A DNA stretch of 64,000 bases from Chryseobacterium gleum (lineage in GTDB: Bacteria > Bacteroidota > Bacteroidia > Flavobacteriales_D > Crocinitomicaceae). The notes under the pieces are model-generated. The model did not search any database. It was not told where the DNA came from and worked only from the letters and a program-made list of their open reading frames with translations. Position numbers and translations under genes: made by a program. Shown piece after piece: positions 58,256-64,000 of the stretch. How positions within the stretch are numbered: the stretch's first letter is position 1; every line of letters begins with the position of its first letter. The stretch is taken from positions 1-64,000 of the forward strand of contig CAMAPI010000003.1 in assembly GCA_945860065.1 (NCBI GenBank). The letters run 5' to 3'.

Positions 58256-60427
58256 ATGAAATTTATTTACTCTTCCTTACTTTTTATGTTTCTTTTTTTA
58301 GGGCAAACATTCGCGCAAGTGAATCATTGGGAGACGATAGTAAAAGATAATAGTACTTGGTATTATCAGGTTCCTACCGCTACGTCTTCACCTGAATGGA
58401 TTACACCAACATTTACAGTCAACTCATGGCTTCAGGGAATGGGCGGATTTGGATTCGGGGATGGAGATGATAATACCATCATTCCCAGTTCATCGGTTTC
58501 CGTTTATACGCGCATTGAATTTAACATCGCAAACATCAATCAAATCGTTGCGATGGCGCTACATTTTGACTATGATGACGGATTTATAGCCTATCTAAAC
58601 GGAGTTGAAGTAGCACGAAATGGAATTTCTGGAACAGGTCAGCCAGTATTCAATCAATTGGCATCCATCTCACATGAAGCCAAACTGTATCAGAATCAAT
58701 ACCCTGACGAATTGATTTTCTTTCAAAACCAGTTAGCTGGGCTTCTTGTAAATGGTACGAATGTTTTTTGTGTGGAAGTCCATAATCAACTGTCGAATTC
58801 AACTGACTTCTCCTGTCGAAATTTCTTAAGTGTTGGGGTAAACAATCCAAGCATTACCTACGGACCTATTCCAAGCTGGTTTGTGCCACCATTTATTTTG
58901 ACAAGTTCGAATTTACCGATTGTCGTACTGGATACCTATAACGTTGCCATTCCCGATGAACCAAAAATTGATGGAACCATGGGGATTATTTTCAATGGAG
59001 ACAATAACACTAATTACATAACGGATCCTTTCAATGAATTTTATGGTCAAATTGCCATAGAAAAAAGAGGTTCTTCCTCTAATTCATTCCCCATGAAATC
59101 CTATGCATTGGAAACACGTGGGCCAGATTCCGTGAATTACAACGTATCGCTTTTCGATTGGCCGAGCGACAATGATTGGATTCTTTACGCTCCATATACG
59201 GACAAGGCCATGATTCGAAATGTCCTCACTTACGATCTTGGTCGTCAAATGGGTCAATATGCACCGCGAACCAAGTTATGTGAAGTGATATTGAATGGAT
59301 CGTATATTGGTGTTTATGTTTTAATGGAACGAATCAAAATTAATCCAGGACGCGTGGATGTGGACCCGCTGAATTACACGGACACACTTGACAATCAACT
59401 CACGGGTGGATACATTATCAAATTAGATAAAACAACGGGAGGAGGCGTTTTCGCATGGACTTCCCCATATACTGCACAGGCTCCGAGTACCGGGCCGATA
59501 TTTTATCAATTGCATGATCCTGACATCAGTGAATTGCATCCCTTACAATTAAATTACATCCATAATTACGTGGACAATTGGGAAACGGTACTAAAAAGCA
59601 CCAATTTCGCCAATCCACAAACTGGATTCAGGGCTTTTTCAGATGAATTGTCCTTTATAGACTTCATGCTCATCAATGAATTGTCCAAAAATGTAGATGG
59701 ATACCGCATCTCAACTTTTTTACATAAGAAAAGGTTTAGTGAGGGAGGAAAACTTTTCGCTGGACCACTGTGGGATTTTAACTTAGGCTGGGGGAATGCA
59801 AATTATTGTCAAGGTGGACAAACCTCGGGATGGGAAATCAATTTCAATTCAGTATGTCAAGGAAATGGCTCGCTGATGAATCCATTTTGGTTCAATCGCA
59901 TGCTTCAGGATACTGTTTTTGCGAATAATGTCAATTGTCGTTGGACTGATCTTCGAACGAGTATACTAAGCGATTCATACTTGATGGCATATATCGATTC
60001 GATGGCAACAATCTTAACAGAGCCTGCTGTACGAAATTACAATCGTTGGCCCATTCTTGGGGTATATGTCTGGCCAAATAACTATGTTGGAAATACCTAT
60101 CAAGAGGAAATTACCTACATGAAAAATTGGATTCTAGCCAGAACTGCTTGGATGGATGCAAATATGTTTGGTACGTGTTCTTCTCTTGGAATAGACAATT
60201 CAAAATCCTTTGTTGAAATCGTTCCTAATCCAGCCCAAACCCATGTAACTGTCACAGGTCTTCCAGTGAATAGCATCATTGTATTGAGCGACTTTTCAGG
60301 TAAAATAATCAAACAAATTCTTATTCAAGAAACAACTACACTAATTGATGTTTCTGAGCTTGCAAACGGTATTTATTTTCTTACCGAAACTAATTATGGA
60401 ATTCATGAAAAAATCATTAAAAACTAA
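58256..60427 (+). CDS. CotH-like secreted protein with T9SS sorting domain
   Basis: A 723-residue secreted protein. A signal peptide (MKFIYSSLLFMFLFLGQTFAQ) is followed by a beta-rich domain of about 180 residues with LHFDYDDGFIAYLNGVEVA, as in lectin-like add-on domains. The CotH domain spans about residues 220-600, with APYTDKAMIRNVLTYDLG, SYIGVYVLMERIKINPGRVDV, and AGPLWDFNLGWGNANYC. The last 80 residues form a type IX secretion sorting domain (VEIVPNPAQTHVTVTGLP ... GIYFLTE, then KIIKN). CotH proteins phosphorylate spore coat proteins in Bacillus; here the role is unknown. It heads a trio with the two following genes. Confidence 0.85.
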   Translation: MKFIYSSLLFMFLFLGQTFAQVNHWETIVKDNSTWYYQVPTATSSPEWITPTFTVNSWLQGMGGFGFGDGDDNTIIPSSSVSVYTRIEFNIANINQIVAMALHFDYDDGFIAYLNGVEVARNGISGTGQPVFNQLASISHEAKLYQNQYPDELIFFQNQLAGLLVNGTNVFCVEVHNQLSNSTDFSCRNFLSVGVNNPSITYGPIPSWFVPPFILTSSNLPIVVLDTYNVAIPDEPKIDGTMGIIFNGDNNTNYITDPFNEFYGQIAIEKRGSSSNSFPMKSYALETRGPDSVNYNVSLFDWPSDNDWILYAPYTDKAMIRNVLTYDLGRQMGQYAPRTKLCEVILNGSYIGVYVLMERIKINPGRVDVDPLNYTDTLDNQLTGGYIIKLDKTTGGGVFAWTSPYTAQAPSTGPIFYQLHDPDISELHPLQLNYIHNYVDNWETVLKSTNFANPQTGFRAFSDELSFIDFMLINELSKNVDGYRISTFLHKKRFSEGGKLFAGPLWDFNLGWGNANYCQGGQTSGWEINFNSVCQGNGSLMNPFWFNRMLQDTVFANNVNCRWTDLRTSILSDSYLMAYIDSMATILTEPAVRNYNRWPILGVYVWPNNYVGNTYQEEITYMKNWILARTAWMDANMFGTCSSLGIDNSKSFVEIVPNPAQTHVTVTGLPVNSIIVLSDFSGKIIKQILIQETTTLIDVSELANGIYFLTETNYGIHEKIIKN

Positions 60428-61187
60428 GGTCCTTAAAGTATCAGTTGGAGTGGCCATTATTTTCTTTCAAACAGCCTGCGTTAAGAAAAATGTCGGTCCA
60501 GGTGGGACATCCGCCATTAAAGGATCCGTAACTGGACAAGATTTCAAACAAGGCGAGAATGAACTACAGCACATTACTTTTACTTCGGGATCACAACTCG
60601 AACATGGCGATTATTTTTTATTAAATGACCTTACCTCTGGAACGAATTACTACATCTATTTTTCGAATCCAACTTGGATTTCTCCAGCGAATCCGAATCT
60701 ACAAGGAAGAACTGGATTGGAAGTTGTTTTCAATTATAGTAATTCCAATGTAAGCATCGCTCAAGCCGTCAAAGTAAAACTTGAGTCTTTAGGCGTATTG
60801 AATGCCAATTTATCTTTGCAACAGGACATTTTAACGCTCTCTTGGAAAAGCAGAAAAAACGTAGTTGATCCAGATAACGGGACGACCAACTTTGCTGTTG
60901 ACGTTTCCAATCAAGGAGAAGCTGACTTTCTACAAACGGGCGTTTTGAACATGGCTGAAAAACGTGTTTATTTGTGTTATGGCGATAATAATTACCCGAG
61001 TGAAGATGTGCGCACCAATCAATTGGGTGAATTTTTCTTTCCGGATTTACAGAAGGGGACCTACAAAGTATATGTCATCAGTATGGATCCTCCTTATGAG
61101 GAAATGCACAAAGAAGTAGCGAAAACCGTTACGATCTCTGAAGATAAAAGTATTGTTAACGCGGGAGTTCTCGGAATATATTATTGA
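60405..61187 (+). CDS. Probable lipoprotein of unknown function
   Basis: About 260 residues from the ATG at 60405; ATGs at 60348 and 60396 are less likely. The N-terminus (MKKSLKTKVLKVSVGVAIIFFQTAC) is a lipoprotein signal with Cys near residue 25. The mature part contains SAIKGSVTGQDF, and later TNQLGEFFFPDLQKGTYKVYV, which looks like a carboxypeptidase-regulatory (CnaB-like) fold. Probable site: outer-membrane or periplasmic lipoprotein. It overlaps the CotH-like gene by 23 bases and shares TGATG with the next gene, so all three are translationally coupled. Confidence 0.75.
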   Translation: MKKSLKTKVLKVSVGVAIIFFQTACVKKNVGPGGTSAIKGSVTGQDFKQGENELQHITFTSGSQLEHGDYFLLNDLTSGTNYYIYFSNPTWISPANPNLQGRTGLEVVFNYSNSNVSIAQAVKVKLESLGVLNANLSLQQDILTLSWKSRKNVVDPDNGTTNFAVDVSNQGEADFLQTGVLNMAEKRVYLCYGDNNYPSEDVRTNQLGEFFFPDLQKGTYKVYVISMDPPYEEMHKEVAKTVTISEDKSIVNAGVLGIYY

Positions 61188-61864
61188 TGAAAAAAATTCT
61201 TTTACCCATCCTTTTATGGAGTAGTTATTCCTTTGGTCAAACCGGCCTTTGGATGGATGTTAGTATGGCTAAAAAATGGAATAAAAACCAATCATCAGGA
61301 ATTGGAATTGGAAACAGGCAGAACCTTGGCCTTGGTTTCGATCGTATATTTATCAATGCAAGTCATCAAGTTCAACTAATCGATGGAATGCACTTTGAAG
61401 CCGCTTATCGACTGGCCTTAAATGAAAAAGGGGATCAATTGGTGCTAGCTGGCGATCGTCTTTCTCAACGAATTCAACTTGGTTTTAAATTATCCATTTT
61501 GGATGCCTTTGACATTGGTCCAAAAAGATTGAATTTAAGTTGGTCAAGTATTCAGCAATGGGGGGTGCAAGTTGGTCAAACCACAAGCAGTGTTTGGCGA
61601 AATAAAATAAATGTTGGATATGATGTGAAAGATTTTCCGCTTACCCCAATAATGAGTGTGGAACATTTTTATCAATGGAATGCCAACATCGTTTATACGC
61701 CAACTGAGGTTCTTGTCAGTGGTGCAACGGTACAGTGGCGTTACTTTGCCGGTGTGGAAATCGAACTACCTAAAAAACAATCCGTTAAGATTCAAGGAGG
61801 ATTAAGACAACGATCTAGTGGAAATCAAGCATTGCTTCGTTTATCGTACAATAAATCCTTTTAA
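61187..61864 (+). CDS. Probable outer-membrane protein, DUF2490-like
   Basis: A 225-residue protein with a signal peptide (MKKILLPILLWSSYSFGQ) and a mature part of alternating strands with many aromatic and Arg residues (GLWMDVSMAKKWNK, RLALNEKG, LSQRIQLGFKLSILDAF, TVQWRYFAGVEIELP), ending LLRLSYNKSF. The C-terminal Phe and beta pattern suit an outer-membrane barrel, and the overall look recalls DUF2490 proteins. This is a weak assignment. It overlaps the lipoprotein gene (TGATG) and closes the CotH-like trio. Confidence 0.65.
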   Translation: MKKILLPILLWSSYSFGQTGLWMDVSMAKKWNKNQSSGIGIGNRQNLGLGFDRIFINASHQVQLIDGMHFEAAYRLALNEKGDQLVLAGDRLSQRIQLGFKLSILDAFDIGPKRLNLSWSSIQQWGVQVGQTTSSVWRNKINVGYDVKDFPLTPIMSVEHFYQWNANIVYTPTEVLVSGATVQWRYFAGVEIELPKKQSVKIQGGLRQRSSGNQALLRLSYNKSF

Positions 61865-61875
61865 TTTTTTGCCAA

Positions 61876-61910
61876 TAAAAAAGGGAGACCCGAAGACCTC
61901 CCCTTTCCAT
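61876..61910. terminator. Hairpin between the CotH trio and susD
   Basis: GGGAG (61883-61887) pairs with CTCCC (61899-61903), flanked by A-rich and T-rich bases. It lies between convergent genes and can serve both. The stem is short. Confidence 0.55.
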
Positions 61911-61928
61911 CAATCAACATCTTACTGA

Positions 61929-63512
61929 TTAGTAACCCGTATTTTGGGTCAAGTTTCTATTTAACACGATATCCGCAGTTGGAATCGGGTATAAGTTCAC
62001 ATAAGAAGGAACAGCAACACCAGCTACATCTCCACCTTTGAAAGGCCAAACATAACTTCCGCTTGTAAAGTATCCGAAGCGAATTAAATCTGTTCTTCTC
62101 GTTGCTTCCCATTGCATTTCGCGTGCGCGTTCATCAAGTATGTTATCCAAAGTCACGGATGAAACATTGAACGAAGAATTTCCATAACCTCTCTCACGGA
62201 TGTAATTCACGTATTGAACGGCTGTAGCTGAATTACCTAAACGCAATTGCGCTTCAGCATACATCAAGTACACGTCACCTAAACGGAATAATGGGAAATC
62301 GATGTCCGTGTGAGGTGATGTTGCATTATTCGATGCAACAGCTCCTGCAGACGTTTTATTTTTAAACTTCGGATTCGCATATCCGTGTGTAAACGTCGAC
62401 ATACTCGTAATTTCTTTTTGTTGTCCGGTTGTATAGAACATCCAACGTGTATCTTGCGTGGTGTCTGCAAATTTATCAATGAATGGTGCAGTTGCACGAA
62501 GTCCACCCCATTTACCATTCACGCCGTAATCAGCAGCGACCATACTTCCACCTAATGAAGCACAAACTAAGAACGTTGTTCCACCCCAAGTTTGTGAATA
62601 AAGTCCATCATAAACGATCGGAAAGATGATTTCAGGCGATGTATTGTTATCTGCCAAGAACAAGTCTTGGTAATTGTCATCTAATGCAAATGCACCAGAG
62701 TTCATCACTTTCTCACAATACGTTGCACACTCTGCATAGCGATCATTTCCAGCACCTAAATACACTTCTGCATTCAAGTACATTTTCGCCATCAAAGACT
62801 GTGCTGCCGACTTAGATGCGCGTCCGTAAGGAACAGCAGAAGGATCTAGCATTGTTGACTCCACTGCTTTCAATTCATCTTCGATGTATTTGAATAAATC
62901 AGCACGTAGGATTTGTTCCGGTTCGAAAGCACCTACGCGGTCATTTTCTGTAACGAATGGTACGTTACCGAATAAATCCATTGCGTGGTAATACGCTAAA
63001 GCGCGTAAGAAACGAGCCTCTTCGCGGAATGTACGAATCTCCGCCAACTTTGCAGCAGAGAATCCACGAGTCGTCAATTTTTCTTCACGTGCTTGCCAGA
63101 TGAACTCATTACAAAGCGTTATTTGGTAATAAATGCGGTAGTACATACCTTTTACCCAAACGTTGTCTGCATTCCATTGAGATTTATTCAAATCTGGAAT
63201 TCCTGGGTCATTCCATCCACAAATAGCTTCGTCAGTTGGAAGTTCTTGAAGGTTCCACAATACACGAATGTATGCAGAGAATCCTTCGTCAATTCCAGCG
63301 ATATCTGCTGATCCAGCTGGACCTTGATTTCCTGTCATGGACATTCCAGAATACAATTTCGCTAATACGTGAATGTATTGATCTGAATTGCTGTAAACTG
63401 CCTCGGCATTTAAACCGTATTTAGGCGATTGATTTAATTGTTTATTACATGAAACCAAGAATAAGGAAGCTGTAATAAAGGTATATGCGATTATTTTTTT
63501 CATGGCTTTCAT
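61929..63512 (-). CDS. SusD/RagB-family nutrient-binding lipoprotein
   Basis: Outer-membrane lipoprotein that caps a TonB-dependent SusC partner and binds glycans or peptides. The 527-residue protein has a lipoprotein signal (IIAYTFITASLFLVSC, Cys near residue 22; the ATG at 63503 would also do). TPR-like helices are seen in TRGFSAAKLAEIRTFREEARFLRALAYYHAMDLFGNVPFV, split over the usual SusD region. The C-terminus holds the DERAREMQWEATRRTDLIRFG motif, typical of SusD. No sugar-degrading genes are in the window, so the substrate cannot be named. It follows susC by 2 bases. Confidence 0.94.
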   Translation of the reverse strand: MKAMKKIIAYTFITASLFLVSCNKQLNQSPKYGLNAEAVYSNSDQYIHVLAKLYSGMSMTGNQGPAGSADIAGIDEGFSAYIRVLWNLQELPTDEAICGWNDPGIPDLNKSQWNADNVWVKGMYYRIYYQITLCNEFIWQAREEKLTTRGFSAAKLAEIRTFREEARFLRALAYYHAMDLFGNVPFVTENDRVGAFEPEQILRADLFKYIEDELKAVESTMLDPSAVPYGRASKSAAQSLMAKMYLNAEVYLGAGNDRYAECATYCEKVMNSGAFALDDNYQDLFLADNNTSPEIIFPIVYDGLYSQTWGGTTFLVCASLGGSMVAADYGVNGKWGGLRATAPFIDKFADTTQDTRWMFYTTGQQKEITSMSTFTHGYANPKFKNKTSAGAVASNNATSPHTDIDFPLFRLGDVYLMYAEAQLRLGNSATAVQYVNYIRERGYGNSSFNVSSVTLDNILDERAREMQWEATRRTDLIRFGYFTSGSYVWPFKGGDVAGVAVPSYVNLYPIPTADIVLNRNLTQNTGY

Positions 63513-63514
63513 AG

Positions 63515-64000
63515 TTAGAAGTCAAATGTTAAGTTCAACGAGTACATACGTGGACGCGGGTAGAAATTGTTGTCAATTCCACCGTTTACCTCTGGGTCTT
63601 GTCCTTTGTAGTGCGTAAAAACGAATACGTTTTGTACAGTAAAGCTGGCATTTAATCCAAGTTTGTTGTCTGTAAATTTCAATTTACCAAAACGATATCC
63701 AATGTTCACGAAGTCCATTCGCAAGAAGTTTGCTTTCTCCAAGTAGTGGTCAGATAATAATTGGTTATTCGTCGTTTTCTGTACTTCATTTTCATAATAC
63801 AATGAACTGATGTTGTTCAAGTATTTTTTCGTTCCGTCAATGGTTTGGAACGTTGCACTATTCGAATGTAAATTATTGTAAATAGTTGCCCCTAATTCAC
63901 TTCTCATTGAGAATCCAGCGAACCATTTTTTGTAGGTAAAGCTTAACGCTGATCCAAGGAATACTTTTGGCGCTGCTTGTCCAGCATAATATCGATCACC
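63515..64000 (-). CDS. SusC/RagA-family TonB-dependent receptor, C-terminal end
   Basis: The last 160 or so residues of an outer-membrane transporter; the gene continues beyond the window. The sequence has the beta-strand pattern of the barrel end (FTYKKWFAGFSMRSELGATIYNN, FLRMDFVNIGYRF, LNASFTVQNVFVFTHYKGQDPEVNGGIDNNFYPRPRMYSLNLTFDF in pieces). YPRPRMYSLNLTFDF is the typical C-terminus of SusC proteins. It is paired with the SusD gene 2 bases downstream, forming a substrate-binding and import unit. Confidence 0.93.
   Translation of the reverse strand, partial: GDRYYAGQAAPKVFLGSALSFTYKKWFAGFSMRSELGATIYNNLHSNSATFQTIDGTKKYLNNISSLYYENEVQKTTNNQLLSDHYLEKANFLRMDFVNIGYRFGKLKFTDNKLGLNASFTVQNVFVFTHYKGQDPEVNGGIDNNFYPRPRMYSLNLTFDF

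Noticed and set aside
1-64000. CRISPR arrays, insertion sequences, prophage, rRNA operon
   Set aside because: None found: no spaced direct repeats of suitable length, no transposase or integrase, and no rRNA-like sequence.

Overview
The window looks like a piece of a Bacteroidota chromosome, most likely Flavobacteriales, perhaps near Fluviicola or other Crocinitomicaceae; the genus is a guess. Evidence: promoters of the Bacteroidota type (TTTG, 19 bases, TAnnTTTG) before mraZ, feoA and rplU; a short 289-residue primary sigma factor; DnaE with a fused N-terminal exonuclease; a type IX secretion C-terminal sorting domain; a SusC/SusD pair at the right edge; and mostly weak or absent Shine-Dalgarno sequences. 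Base composition is moderately AT-rich. I saw no rRNA, CRISPR array, insertion sequence or phage gene.

Layout. 1-5.2 kb: end of priA, rpoD, a small Zn-ribbon protein, a DUF2130 protein, an alpha/beta hydrolase, tRNA-His and a thioredoxin-like protein. 5.2-8.7 kb: tyrosine catabolism (hppD, hmgA) and an SDR-type threonine dehydrogenase. 8.8-14.3 kb: a tightly packed operon of ECF sigma factor, crtI, crtB, idi, a 6-pyruvoyl-tetrahydropterin-synthase-like gene, a photolyase and a peroxiredoxin, which reads as a light and oxidative-stress unit. 14.3-14.8 kb is AT-rich and gene-free, followed by an XRE regulator. 15.2-30 kb: yceI, an outer-membrane protein, a Nif3-like protein, a Zn-ribbon coiled-coil protein, dnaE, an aminotransferase, a rhomboid protease, an L,D-transpeptidase, rpe, and several proteins of unknown role. 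30-36.3 kb: gpsA, lysC, the feoA-feoB iron uptake operon with a 44-codon Cys-rich membrane protein, corA and a DUF1573 protein.

36.4-54.6 kb on the minus strand: a three-gene methionine salvage operon (mtnB-mtnD-mtnC), then the division and cell wall cluster in the order mraZ, rsmH, ftsL-like, ftsI, murE, mraY, murD, an unrecognised gene, ftsW, murG, murC, ftsQ, ftsA, ftsZ, yqeY, ending in a hairpin terminator. It is driven by a very good promoter next to direct repeats that fit MraZ boxes. 54.9-64 kb: an EamA transporter, rplU-rpmA, lnt, a CotH-like T9SS cargo protein with a lipoprotein and a probable outer-membrane protein, and the susD/susC pair (susC cut by the window edge).

Most promising for follow-up: (1) the sigma/carotenoid/pterin/photolyase operon with an inverted repeat over its promoter; (2) palindromes built from ATTTCA/TGAAAT half-sites sitting just upstream of the -7 element at feoA, the L,D-transpeptidase and the EamA gene; (3) several genes whose -7 element ends 4-5 bases before the ATG, predicting leaderless mRNAs; (4) the unknown gene inserted between murD and ftsW; (5) the CotH/lipoprotein/outer-membrane trio. 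All similarity statements come from recognising motifs by eye, without database searches.
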